NCBI RefSeq assembly: GCF_936928535.1
Contig: NZ_CAKZHY010000127.1
Coordinates: forward strand, 1-62,030
Length of the DNA: 62,030 nucleotides
From: an uncultured Bradyrhizobium sp.
GTDB lineage: Bacteria > Pseudomonadota > Alphaproteobacteria > Rhizobiales > Xanthobacteraceae
Direction: 5' to 3'
Positions 34,653-43,718 of this stretch are shown in pieces. Every line of letters begins with the position of its first letter. Position 1 is the stretch's first letter. The notes beneath the pieces are model-generated. The model saw only the letters and a program-made list of their open reading frames with translations, was not told the origin of the DNA and made no database searches. The translations under genes were made by a program, and so were the position numbers.

Positions 34653-36305
34653 CTACTCCGCCGGCGCGGCGTGCATCTCCGGATGCGCGGCATAATGCTC
34701 GGTGGTGCCGAGCTTGCTCGCTGCAAACAGCCCGGCTGCCATGACGGCATAGGCGAACGCCACCGCGGGCGTGACACCAAAACCGCCGCCGATGCCGACG
34801 GCTTCGCCGTGCATGAAGCCGAAATAGGTGAGGACTGCACCGACAAGTGCGAAGGCCGACGCCTTTTCGAAGTCGCGCTCGATGATGAAGACGCCGATCG
34901 CGCCCAGGATCAGGCCGCCGAGGATGGAGCCACCACCCATGACCTCGAGGCCGTGATAGAACACGCCCTGCTGCGGCAGCGCGGCGATTGCCGCTAGCTT
35001 GACCGCGTCGGCCTTGTCGGCCGCCATGCCACCGACGGTGGCCGCCGCATTCATCGTCGAGCCCAGCATCGTGTCGATCTGCAGCTTGGCCCAGGCGGCG
35101 AGATGCGGGGTCAGCGCCAGCACGATCGCCGGTGCGTGTTTGACCGGCGTGGTCTGGAACGCCTGCGCGCCGATGAGCATGCCGATATAAAGCAGGATCG
35201 GCGAGATCGCGACCACGGGCACCAGCGCCAGCAGCACCGAGATGATGCCGAACCAGGCCAGCACCACCACCATGATGCCGGTCGCGGCGGAGTAACCGAT
35301 ACGGCCGCCCATCGCTTTCCAGCCGGGATGGCCGATATAGACGGCGTTGATGAAGGGATTGCCCATCAGGCAGCCGATCAGGCTGACAACGCCGTCGGCG
35401 GTCAAAACGCGCGTGGTCGGGTATTCGTCGCCGGCAGCTTCCGCGCTCTCCACATTGTCCATGGCCTCGACGAGGTCGTAGATGCCGAACGGAATGGCGG
35501 TAACCAGGATGACGCCAAGATATTCGAAGCCGGAGAAGACGTAGCCCACGGCTGGAAGCGGCACCGAGAAGCCGAAGTTTGCGAAAGCCGCGCTCACGCC
35601 CGCGATGCTCAACCCGCCAAGGCCGAGCCCGAACAGATTCGAACCCCAGGCGATGATCATGCCCGCTGCAATCGCAACAAGTCCCGCAGGAATGCCCTTC
35701 GGATATTTCACGCCGCCGAACCAGCTCACCAGGATGATGGCGAAGCAGACGAGACCAATCTGCGGCGTCATGTACATCTCGAGCGCCGGCCGCATCGAGA
35801 TGAAGGTGATGGAGACGCCGGCAAGGGTGCCGAGCAGCGCCGCGCGCGGGGTGATCTTGCGGATGAACGGCGCGATGAAGCCGCCGATCATCAGGATGAA
35901 GCTCTGGAAGAACACCCAGACCAGGCCCGCCGACCAGCCCTTGAGCGGATCGCCGGTCTTGAGCGTAATCGGCAGCATGATCACGAAGGTGACGATGAAC
36001 ATGTGCGGGACGCTGACGCCCGAGGGCAGCGCGCAGACATCGCTGCGGCCGGTCTTCTGCGCGAGCCGATAGGCGAGGAAAGCGTAGTAGAAGGTGGAGA
36101 GGCACATCATCAGCCCGAGCGCGGGCAGGATGCGGCCGAACACGAGGCTGTCAGGCATCTTCAACACGAAGCGCAGCAGGCCCGTGAGCACCAGCATGTT
36201 GACGAGGATGTTGGTGCCGAAGCCGAAAAACGCGTTCCAGTCGCCCGATGTCCATAGCGCCGGTTTAAACTCGGGCTTGCCGGCCGTCCCCGTCAATGTG
36301 CTCAT
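34653..36305 (-). CDS. NCS2-type permease (xanthine/uracil/azaguanine family)
   Basis: 550 residues with about 13 hydrophobic segments. Features of the NCS2 fold are visible: GFGTNILVNMLVL at the start, IPFGIYDLVEAMDNVESAEA with the conserved acidic pair, and MGNPFINAVYIGHPGWKAMG. Known substrates of the family are purines, pyrimidines and, for some members, other ureides. It is the second gene of an operon with an amidohydrolase 10 bases upstream, which suggests uptake of the compound that hydrolase degrades. Confidence 0.82.
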   Translation of the reverse strand: MSTLTGTAGKPEFKPALWTSGDWNAFFGFGTNILVNMLVLTGLLRFVLKMPDSLVFGRILPALGLMMCLSTFYYAFLAYRLAQKTGRSDVCALPSGVSVPHMFIVTFVIMLPITLKTGDPLKGWSAGLVWVFFQSFILMIGGFIAPFIRKITPRAALLGTLAGVSITFISMRPALEMYMTPQIGLVCFAIILVSWFGGVKYPKGIPAGLVAIAAGMIIAWGSNLFGLGLGGLSIAGVSAAFANFGFSVPLPAVGYVFSGFEYLGVILVTAIPFGIYDLVEAMDNVESAEAAGDEYPTTRVLTADGVVSLIGCLMGNPFINAVYIGHPGWKAMGGRIGYSAATGIMVVVLAWFGIISVLLALVPVVAISPILLYIGMLIGAQAFQTTPVKHAPAIVLALTPHLAAWAKLQIDTMLGSTMNAAATVGGMAADKADAVKLAAIAALPQQGVFYHGLEVMGGGSILGGLILGAIGVFIIERDFEKASAFALVGAVLTYFGFMHGEAVGIGGGFGVTPAVAFAYAVMAAGLFAASKLGTTEHYAAHPEMHAAPAE

Positions 36306-36315
36306 GAGAATACCC

Positions 36316-37014
36316 CTATGTGGTCGAAACCTTCATCGCCTCCAGTACTGCGGCGGAGTCCGCGACCCAGCCGAAGATGCCGCCCTGGGCCTTGATCATC
36401 TTCAGGCCCATCTCGTGAAACTCGGGGAAGTAAGACGCGCAGCCATCCGAGATGACGACGCAGCGATAGCCGCGGTCATTGGCCTCGCGCACAGTCGTGT
36501 TGACGCACACTTCGGTGGTGACGCCGCACACGAGCAGATTCTCGATGCCGTATTTCTCGAGCACGTCCGTGAGCTCGGTGGCGTAGAACGCGCCCTTTCC
36601 GGGCTTGTCGATCACGACCTCGCTGTCGAGCGGATAGAGCTCGGGGATGATGTCGTGGCCGGCCTCGCCGCGAATAAGGATGCGGCCCATCGGCCCGGGA
36701 TCGCCGATGCGCAACGACGGCGCGCCGCGCTCGACTTTCGCCGGCGGCGCATCGGACAGATCAGGCAGATGGCCTTCGCGGGTATGGATCACCAGCATGC
36801 CGGTGTCGCGTGCGGCCTTCAGCACCGCGCCAATCGGCTTCACCGCGCGCGCGAGCTGGCTGACGTCATTGCCGAGTGTCTCGCCGAAGCCGCCCGGCTC
36901 CATGAAGTCGCGCTGCATGTCGATGATCACAAGGGCGGTCGAGGACCAATCGAGCTTGATCGGCTCGGGCTCGGCGCTGATGACGCCCAGTGTCGGCTTG
37001 GTTGAGTTCAACAT
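36316..37014 (-). CDS. Isochorismatase-family amidohydrolase, biuret-hydrolase-like
   Basis: 232 residues. The Asp-Lys-Cys triad is visible: Asp in VIIDMQRDFM, Lys in DKPGKGAFYAT and Cys in GVTTEVCVNTTVREAND. The segments HTREGHLPDLSD, GDPGPMGRIL, DIIPELYP and MIKAQGGIFGWV resemble rhizobial biuret hydrolase (BiuH) as I recall it, which converts biuret to allophanate. Related enzymes act on ureidoacrylate and N-carbamoyl compounds, so the substrate is provisional. The gene leads an operon with the NCS2 permease, and a GntR-like inverted repeat lies 51 bases upstream. Confidence 0.82.
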   Translation of the reverse strand: MLNSTKPTLGVISAEPEPIKLDWSSTALVIIDMQRDFMEPGGFGETLGNDVSQLARAVKPIGAVLKAARDTGMLVIHTREGHLPDLSDAPPAKVERGAPSLRIGDPGPMGRILIRGEAGHDIIPELYPLDSEVVIDKPGKGAFYATELTDVLEKYGIENLLVCGVTTEVCVNTTVREANDRGYRCVVISDGCASYFPEFHEMGLKMIKAQGGIFGWVADSAAVLEAMKVSTT

Positions 37015-37064
37015 GACGCCCTCGCGAGAACTCTCTTTGCCAGGAGTTCTGCAAGCGCCATGCC

Positions 37065-37076
37065 ATTGTGTACAAT
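37065..37076. promoter_or_regulatory. Candidate GntR-type operator
   Basis: ATTGT-GT-ACAAT is an inverted repeat with the TTGTnnACAA form bound by many FadR/GntR regulators. It lies 51 bases upstream of the amidohydrolase start. No GntR gene is in the window, so the regulator would be encoded elsewhere. Confidence 0.45.
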
Positions 37077-37205
37077 TGCGCAGGCGTCAGGGCGGCAAGG
37101 GAAATCGTTGCGCGCTCAGAAGGTTACGGCAGAGATCAATGTCTGCTTATTCCCTGTGCGACGGCTTTGCGACGTGCACTTGCTCAAAGGATGAGCGGGG
37201 GCGAC

Positions 37206-38159
37206 CTATCGCCCCGCCCCATACAGCCGTCGATACTCCTCCTCATACGGCGCATAAGAGTCCTTCAGCGTCGCCATGTTCAGCAGCATGGTCGCGATGA
37301 TCGCGCCAGCCTTATCGAACACCCGCGTTTTGACCCAGGCACTTTCGGTGCGGCGGCTGCCGGACAGTGCGACCACTTCTCGCTCGACCTCATACTCTTC
37401 GTCGACGAAGAGCGGTCCCTTGATCAGCCGAATCTCCTGGTCGGCAAACAGGCCGACGGCGGGGCCCTTCGCCGGCAGCGGATCGTCCTTGGAGCGGTAC
37501 TGGAACAGCACGCTCAGCATCTCCATCGGGATGATCGCCTTTCGCCACGGATTGTCGGCGCTCGAATAATACGGCGAGTTTTCGGTGATGACGGCGAGCT
37601 TCTGTCTGAGCGAGAACGGATAGAGGTCGCCCATGTTCTGGTCGAGCGCCATCCGCACCGTCTGCCGCTTGCTGGTCTGCGCCACCTTGACGTCACGCAG
37701 GATGACGGGATCGGCGAGCGGGTTGAGCTCGGTCAGGCGCGTCTCAAGCGCGGTCGCGGCCTGGGCATCGCCGATCGAAGCCGTCCCGCGCAGCACCTCG
37801 GTGCCGTCGCGTTTCATCATCTGGACCTGGCACTGGCTCGTTCTGGGCAAAGGTTTCGACAGGATCGCCTGCACCTCCTCGCCTTCGAAGCAGGCATTGC
37901 GATAATGCGCGGACAGACAGCCGCTCTCGAACCACGCCCGTCCCCACAGCCGCGCGCCCAGCGGCGCGAACTGACTGAAATGCGTGGGCCCCTCGATGGT
38001 GCCGCCCTTGAAGCCAAGTTTCTGCGCGGTCGCGTCGTCATGGATGGAGGCGTGCGCGTCGTAAACCTGCGCGTGCAGCATCTGGCGGGGTTGGCGCCAT
38101 GGCCCGATCAAGGCCTCTGCGGTTTCGGTGATCTCGGTATGGAACGCGCTTGTAGTCAT
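37206..38159 (-). CDS. MaoC/hotdog-fold-like protein of unknown role
   Basis: 317 residues from the ATG at 38159, with GGAGGAGCCC before it. The segment GFKGGTIEGPTHFSQFAPLG resembles the substrate-binding loop of MaoC-type hydratase or dehydratase hotdog folds. The length suggests a double hotdog, the second half including FVDEEYEVEREVVALSGSRRTES. No signal peptide. A thioester hydratase or binding role is possible. It is divergent from the indolepyruvate oxidoreductase gene with 163 bases between. Confidence 0.6.
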   Translation of the reverse strand: MTTSAFHTEITETAEALIGPWRQPRQMLHAQVYDAHASIHDDATAQKLGFKGGTIEGPTHFSQFAPLGARLWGRAWFESGCLSAHYRNACFEGEEVQAILSKPLPRTSQCQVQMMKRDGTEVLRGTASIGDAQAATALETRLTELNPLADPVILRDVKVAQTSKRQTVRMALDQNMGDLYPFSLRQKLAVITENSPYYSSADNPWRKAIIPMEMLSVLFQYRSKDDPLPAKGPAVGLFADQEIRLIKGPLFVDEEYEVEREVVALSGSRRTESAWVKTRVFDKAGAIIATMLLNMATLKDSYAPYEEEYRRLYGAGR

Positions 38160-38322
38160 GGGCTCCTCCACAGGCAGCCATGACTAGCAGGAGCGCCACG
38201 GATGCGGCCAGCGATATTGACTTCGGTGCGCCATGCTCTTGAGTACCAACACCCGCTTCGCAAGTCGCCCATCTTTCCGCGGCGCAAAATTCCCAATCGA
38301 TGCGACGACAAGGACTCCTGAA

Positions 38323-41300
38323 ATGACGCTGTTGCAGGTCGAGCTGGACGACAAATACCGGCTCGAATCGAAGCGGATCTTCCTGTCCGGCACCCAGGCT
38401 TTGGTCCGCCTGCCCATGTTGCAGCGCGAACGCGACCGGCTCCAGGGACTCAACACTGGCGGCTTCATCTCAGGCTATCGCGGTTCCCCGCTCGGCATGT
38501 ATGACCACGCGCTGTGGCGCGCGAAGTCGCACCTGCAGCAGCATGACATCGCCTTCGTCCCCGGCCTGAACGAGGACCTGGCGGCGACCGCCGTCTGGGG
38601 CAGTCAGCAGGTCGGCCTGTTTCCCGGTGCCAAGGTCGATGGCGTGTTCGGCATATGGTACGGCAAAGGCCCAGGCGTCGATCGCTCGGTCGACGCGCTC
38701 AAGCATGCCAACGCGGCCGGCACCTCGCTCCATGGCGGCGTGCTAGCGCTGGCCGGCGACGACCATGGCTGCCAGTCCTCCACGCTGGCGCATCAGAGCG
38801 AGCAGGTGTTCGCTGCGGCACTGATCCCTGTGATCAATCCGGCCACGCTGCAGGACTATCTCGATCTCGGCCTCTACGGTTTCGCGCTGTCGCGGTTCTC
38901 CGGCTGCTGGGTCGGCTTCAAGGCGATCAGCGAGACAGTGGAAAGCTCGGCCTCGATCGACAGTGATCCTGAACGGGTCAAGATCGTGCTCCCTGACGAT
39001 TTCGAGATGCCGCTCGGCGGCCTCAACATCCGCTGGCCCGATCCGCCGCTGGAGGCCGAGAAGCGCCTGTTCGGCCCGAAGATGGCCGCAGTGCAGGCTT
39101 TTGCCCGCGCCAACCAGCTCGACCGCATCGTGCTCGATTCCAAGCCCGCGCGCCTCGGCATCGTCGCGACTGGCAAGGCCTATCTCGATCTGCGCCAGGC
39201 GCTTGCCGATTTGGGCATTACCGACAAGGACGCGCAGGATCTCGGCTTGCGCATCTACAAGGTCGCGCTGACCTGGCCGCTGGAGGAAAGCGGCGCGAAG
39301 CGCTTTGCCGAAGGCCTACAGGACGTGCTTGTCGTCGAGGAGAAGCGCGGCTTCATCGAAGACCAGCTGATGCGCATCCTCTACAACATTGATGCCTCAA
39401 GACGTCCGACCGTAACAGGCAAGCGCGACGAGCGCGGCGCGCCGCTGCTGCCGAGCGAAGGCGAGCTGACGCCGACCATCGTCGCGGGTGCGCTGGTGGC
39501 GCGTTTGCGCAAGCTCGGGCATCACAGCCCGGTGCTGGAGCAGCGCCTCGCACGGCTCGAGGCCTTCGACAATCCTGTCACCACAAGCACCCAGATCAAG
39601 CTCGCGCGCACGCCGTTCTTCTGCTCGGGCTGCCCGCACAACACCTCGACCCGCGTGCCGGAGGGCAGCCGCGCCATGGCGGGCATCGGCTGCCATGGCA
39701 TGGCGCTGAGCATGCCGACCCGCCGCACCGATCTGATCTCGCATATGGGCGCCGAGGGCGTGAATTGGATCGGCCAGTCGCCCTTCACCACCGAGAAGCA
39801 TATCTTTCAGAATCTCGGCGACGGCACCTATACGCATTCCGGCTTGCTGGCGCTGCGCGCGGCTTCTGCTGCCGGCATCAACATCACCTACAAGATCCTC
39901 TACAACGACGCTGTCGCGATGACCGGCGGCCAGCCCGCCGAAGGCGCCTTCAACGTCGCACAGATCGCGCATCAGGTCTGGGCCGAGGGCGTCAAGCGCC
40001 TTGCGATCGTCTCCGACGATCCCGGCAAATACCCCGAAGGCAATTATTTCCCGCAAGGCGCAACCATCCATCACCGCCGCGAGCTCGATGCCGTGCAGCG
40101 CGAGCTGCGCGACATCAAGGGCCTCACCGTCGTCATATATGACCAGACCTGCGCCGCCGAAAAGCGCCGCCGGCGCAAGCGCGGGCTCTATCCCGATCCC
40201 GCCAAGCGCGCCTTCATCAACGAGCTGGTCTGCGAAGGCTGCGGCGATTGCTCGCTGGCCTCCAACTGTGTCTCGGTGCAGCCGTTGGAAACCGAGTTCG
40301 GCCGCAAGCGCCAGATCGACCAGTCGAACTGCAACAAGGACTTTTCCTGCGTCGAAGGTTTCTGCCCGAGCTTTGTCACCGTGCATGGTGGCACGCTCAA
40401 GCGGATGAAGACCTCGGCGGTGGACTCCGGCCAGCTGTTCGCCGATCTGCCGCTGCCGCCCGCGCGTGAGCTTGATGGGCCCTACAACATCCTCGTCACG
40501 GGTATCGGCGGCACCGGTGTCATCACCATCGGCGCCCTGCTCGGCATGTCCGCCCATGTCGACGGCCGCGGCTGCTCCGCGCTCGACTTCACCGGCCTGT
40601 CGCAGAAGAACGGCGCGGTGATGAGCCATGTGCGCATCGCACCAAAGCCGGAAGATATCTCGGCCGTCCGCATCAGCACGGGCGGCGCCGACGTCATTCT
40701 GGGCTGCGACATGATCGTCTCGGCCGGCCCCACCGCGCTCAGCCGCGCCGAACGCGGCGTGACCAAAGCCTTCATCAACGCCGATCTGCAGCCGACCGCG
40801 AGCTTCGTGCAGAACCCCGATATCGATTTCGAGATGGGCACGATGCAGACCGTGCTGCGCGACGCCGTCGGCGACAAGAACCTCGACATCATCGATGCCA
40901 CCGGCATCGCGGCGGCGCTGATGGGCGACAGCATCGCGACCAATCCCTTCATGCTCGGCTTCGCCTTCCAGAAGGGCGCGATCCCGCTGTCGTTGGAGGC
41001 GCTGCTGCGCGCCATCGAGATCAACGGTGCCGCGATCGAGATGAACAAGCTCGCCTTCACCTGGGGCCGTCTCGCCGCTCACGACATGTCGCGGGTGCGC
41101 AGCGTGCTGCAGTTCAAGAGCCCCGCGGCCGCACCGACCAAGTCGCTCGACGACATCGTTGCGACCCGCGCCGAGTTCCTGACAGGCTACCAGGACAAGG
41201 CCTATGCCGATCGCTACCTCGCGGCGGTCGCCAAGGTGCGCAAGGCGGAAACGGCCGCTTCGCCCGGGTCTTCGGATCTGACCGAAGCCGTGGCAAAGAA

Positions 41301-41799
41301 TCTGTTCAAGCTGATGTCCTACAAGGACGAGTACGAAGTCGCGCGGCTCTACACCGATGGCAGCTTTGCAAGAAAGGTCTCGGAGAAGTTCGAAGGAGAC
41401 TTCACGCTGAAGTACCATCTGGCGCCGCCGATCTTCGCAAAGCGCGACAAGACGACCGGACGGCTCCAGAAGCAGGAGTTCGGCGGCTGGATGATCCACG
41501 CCTTTCGCGTGCTGGCGAAGCTCAAATTCCTGCGCGGCGGCGCGTTCGATCCGTTCGGTCGCACCGAGGAGCGCCGGACCGAGCGGAAGCTGGTCGTGGA
41601 TTATCTCGGCATGATCGACCAGCTAGTGGCCGGGCTGAAGGCGGAGCAGATCCCGCTGCTGACGCGGCTCGCGCGTGTGCCGGAGAGCATCCGCGGATTC
41701 GGCCACGTCAAGGAAGCCAACATCAAGCTGGCGGCAGCCGAGAAGGCGCGGCTGGAGGCGGAGCTGGAGAACAGCCGCTTTGCCGCGGCGGCGGAGTAA
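38323..41799 (+). CDS. Fused indolepyruvate ferredoxin oxidoreductase
   Basis: 1158 residues from the ATG at 38323, with AAGGACTCCTGAA before it; a frame open from 38233 lacks a ribosome site. The alpha-like part binds thiamine diphosphate (GGFISGYRGSPLGMYDHAL near the start; GGVLALAGDDHGCQSS; GIGCHGMALSMP). Iron-sulfur Cys residues are in FFCSGCPHNTSTR and in CEGCGDCSLASNC. The gamma-like part begins near NILVTGIGGTGVITIG. It decarboxylates arylpyruvates or other 2-oxo acids to acyl-CoA with reduction of ferredoxin. Fusions of this kind occur in aerobic proteobacteria for aromatic amino acid breakdown. Confidence 0.92.
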   Translation: MTLLQVELDDKYRLESKRIFLSGTQALVRLPMLQRERDRLQGLNTGGFISGYRGSPLGMYDHALWRAKSHLQQHDIAFVPGLNEDLAATAVWGSQQVGLFPGAKVDGVFGIWYGKGPGVDRSVDALKHANAAGTSLHGGVLALAGDDHGCQSSTLAHQSEQVFAAALIPVINPATLQDYLDLGLYGFALSRFSGCWVGFKAISETVESSASIDSDPERVKIVLPDDFEMPLGGLNIRWPDPPLEAEKRLFGPKMAAVQAFARANQLDRIVLDSKPARLGIVATGKAYLDLRQALADLGITDKDAQDLGLRIYKVALTWPLEESGAKRFAEGLQDVLVVEEKRGFIEDQLMRILYNIDASRRPTVTGKRDERGAPLLPSEGELTPTIVAGALVARLRKLGHHSPVLEQRLARLEAFDNPVTTSTQIKLARTPFFCSGCPHNTSTRVPEGSRAMAGIGCHGMALSMPTRRTDLISHMGAEGVNWIGQSPFTTEKHIFQNLGDGTYTHSGLLALRAASAAGINITYKILYNDAVAMTGGQPAEGAFNVAQIAHQVWAEGVKRLAIVSDDPGKYPEGNYFPQGATIHHRRELDAVQRELRDIKGLTVVIYDQTCAAEKRRRRKRGLYPDPAKRAFINELVCEGCGDCSLASNCVSVQPLETEFGRKRQIDQSNCNKDFSCVEGFCPSFVTVHGGTLKRMKTSAVDSGQLFADLPLPPARELDGPYNILVTGIGGTGVITIGALLGMSAHVDGRGCSALDFTGLSQKNGAVMSHVRIAPKPEDISAVRISTGGADVILGCDMIVSAGPTALSRAERGVTKAFINADLQPTASFVQNPDIDFEMGTMQTVLRDAVGDKNLDIIDATGIAAALMGDSIATNPFMLGFAFQKGAIPLSLEALLRAIEINGAAIEMNKLAFTWGRLAAHDMSRVRSVLQFKSPAAAPTKSLDDIVATRAEFLTGYQDKAYADRYLAAVAKVRKAETAASPGSSDLTEAVAKNLFKLMSYKDEYEVARLYTDGSFARKVSEKFEGDFTLKYHLAPPIFAKRDKTTGRLQKQEFGGWMIHAFRVLAKLKFLRGGAFDPFGRTEERRTERKLVVDYLGMIDQLVAGLKAEQIPLLTRLARVPESIRGFGHVKEANIKLAAAEKARLEAELENSRFAAAAE

Positions 41800-41826
41800 T
41801 CGTTAGGGGACGTAAGGCCCTCACCA

Positions 41827-41914
41827 CTCATCGTCGCGAGGAGCGAAGCGACGAAGCAATCCAGAATGCCTCCACTGAGGAATTTCTGGATTGCTTCGCT
41901 GCGCTCGCAATGAG
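41827..41914. repeat. RPE-like palindromic repeat, copy B
   Basis: A long stem starts CTCATCGTCGCGAG and ends CTCGCAATGAG. Inner arms GAAGCAATCCAGAA (about 41852-41865) and TTCTGGATTGCTTC (41884-41897) are perfect complements around an 18-base loop. It lies between the IOR gene stop and the convergent flavoprotein gene, and shares its arms with copy A at 176-262. Confidence 0.88.
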
Positions 41915-41935
41915 GGGATAGAGCGAGGGCGATAA

Positions 41936-43657
41936 TTAGACAGCCGCCTTCGCAGCACTCGACGCTGTTGCCGCCCCCTCCGCCAGATGCCGGCCCGCGA
42001 TATAGGCGAACGTCAACGCCGGCCCGAGCGTGATGCCCGGCCCCGGATAGTTCCCGTTCATGATCGAGCCCATGTCGTTGCCGCAGGCGTAGAGCCCCGC
42101 GATCGGCGTGCCGTCCTCGCGCAGCACGCGCGCCTGCGCATCGACCCTCATGCCGATCGCCGTGCCGAGATCGGCCGGATAGATCCGCATCGCAAAGAAC
42201 GGCGCGCTGACGATGGGAGCAACGCAAGGATTGGCCCTGTGCGCGGCATCGCCGAGATGCCGCTGATAGATCGTGCTGCCACGCCCGAATTCGGGATCGC
42301 GACCTTCCCTCGCGTCGGCATTGTAGGCCGCGATCGTCGCTGTGAGCACAGCCGGCTTGATACCGAGCTTCGCCGCGAGCTCTACGATGTCAGGCGCCTC
42401 GATCAACTCACCGCTCATCACGTAGCGCCGCACGCCGCGCGTGAACGGCTTGACGCGGCCGAGGCCGTAGCTCCACAGGAACGGGCGATCGCAGATCAAA
42501 TAGAACGGCCGGTCCGGCTCGCCGTTGCCGTCGCGCAGCATGGCGAGCACGAACTCATGGTACGACAGCGCCTCGTTGACGAAGCGCCGGCCGGCAGCAT
42601 TGACGGCTATGACGCCGGGCTTGGCACGATCGGTCACCGTGTGCGGGAAGACACCGCGGCTACCGTCGGCACGTCGGAACAGCGAGGCTGGGACCCAATA
42701 GGCCGGGCTCGTCGCCTCTGTATTGAGCGCGGCTCCGGCCGTCGCCGCAAGGCGAAGCCCATCGCCCGTGCTTGAAGTGTTGGTGGCCGAGACCGACCCA
42801 GCCGCCGCGGGGAAGAAGCGCTTGCGTAAAACAGCATCGTGCGAAAAGCCACCCGTCGCGATGACCACGCCGCGGCGTGCGGCAATCGAACGGTCGCGTG
42901 AGCCATGGCGGATGACCACGCCGCAGACGCGATTGCCTTCCATCGACAAATCCTCGACGTCGGCACTGAAGAGGATCTCGACCTGCCGCGCCAGCAGCGA
43001 CGCATACAGTCGCCCAGCAAGCGCATTGCCGAGGTGCAACGTCGTGCCACGCGGGCTGCGCAGCCGCTGGAAGGCGTATTGGGAAACGAGCCGCGCCGCC
43101 CTCAAGGTCGAACGCAACGACTTTCCGATTCGGCGCAGATGTAGAATGTCGAGACGATTGACCATCATGCCGCCGAACAGCGTGAACTCGGGCAATGGCG
43201 CGCGCAGCCGCGCGAAATGCGCCCCCAGCCGCCTGCCATCGAACGCGACTGGCTCCAGCGCGCGCCCGCCTGACGTTGCGCCCAGCCGCTCCGGGTAATA
43301 ATCCGGATAGACCTTCACCGGCTGGAGGCGAACTTCCGTGTTGGCTTCGAGATAGGCGACCGCCTCAGGTCCGCGCGCGAGGAAGGCGGCGCGCAATCCC
43401 GCGTTGGCGGGCTCTGGCACGGTGCCCGACAAATATTGGACAGCGTCCGTGATGCTGTCAGAGAGCCCCGCTTCCTTCATCTTGGGATTGGCGGGGATCC
43501 AGACCATGCCGCCCGACCACGCGGTGGTGCCGCCGACAAAGGCGGTCTTCTCGATCACCAGCACGCGCAGACCTTCGGCGGCGGCAACTGCCGCAGCCGT
43601 CATGCCGCCGGCGCCAGCGCCGATGACAATGACGTCGTAGGTCTCATGCGCCGGCAT
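41936..43657 (-). CDS. FAD-dependent dehydrogenase of the fumarate reductase / 3-ketosteroid dehydrogenase group
   Basis: 573 residues from the ATG at 43657; a GTG directly before it is the other option. The FAD motif VIVIGAGAGGMTAAAVAA is at the N terminus, TTAWSGGMVWIP binds the flavin, and the C-terminal GLYACGNDMGSIMNGNYPGPG is the signature of 3-oxosteroid 1-dehydrogenase (KstD)-like enzymes. Members introduce a double bond next to a ketone. The steroid role is not certain because no other steroid genes are nearby. Confidence 0.85.
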   Translation of the reverse strand: MPAHETYDVIVIGAGAGGMTAAAVAAAEGLRVLVIEKTAFVGGTTAWSGGMVWIPANPKMKEAGLSDSITDAVQYLSGTVPEPANAGLRAAFLARGPEAVAYLEANTEVRLQPVKVYPDYYPERLGATSGGRALEPVAFDGRRLGAHFARLRAPLPEFTLFGGMMVNRLDILHLRRIGKSLRSTLRAARLVSQYAFQRLRSPRGTTLHLGNALAGRLYASLLARQVEILFSADVEDLSMEGNRVCGVVIRHGSRDRSIAARRGVVIATGGFSHDAVLRKRFFPAAAGSVSATNTSSTGDGLRLAATAGAALNTEATSPAYWVPASLFRRADGSRGVFPHTVTDRAKPGVIAVNAAGRRFVNEALSYHEFVLAMLRDGNGEPDRPFYLICDRPFLWSYGLGRVKPFTRGVRRYVMSGELIEAPDIVELAAKLGIKPAVLTATIAAYNADAREGRDPEFGRGSTIYQRHLGDAAHRANPCVAPIVSAPFFAMRIYPADLGTAIGMRVDAQARVLREDGTPIAGLYACGNDMGSIMNGNYPGPGITLGPALTFAYIAGRHLAEGAATASSAAKAAV

Positions 43658-43718
43658 CACGCGGCAGGGGTCCGGAAGCGAGGCATGACACCGTCATACC
43701 CCGCCTGCCGTCCGGCAG

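Noticed and set aside
36316..37014. Calling the hydrolase an isochorismatase
   Set aside because: Internal motifs fit the biuret/ureide amidohydrolase side of the family, it sits with a permease, and no siderophore or phenazine genes are near.
39397..41499. A 700-codon minus-strand frame inside the indolepyruvate oxidoreductase gene
   Set aside because: A shadow of the real gene on the other strand; composition is that of antisense GC-rich DNA and no motif is present.
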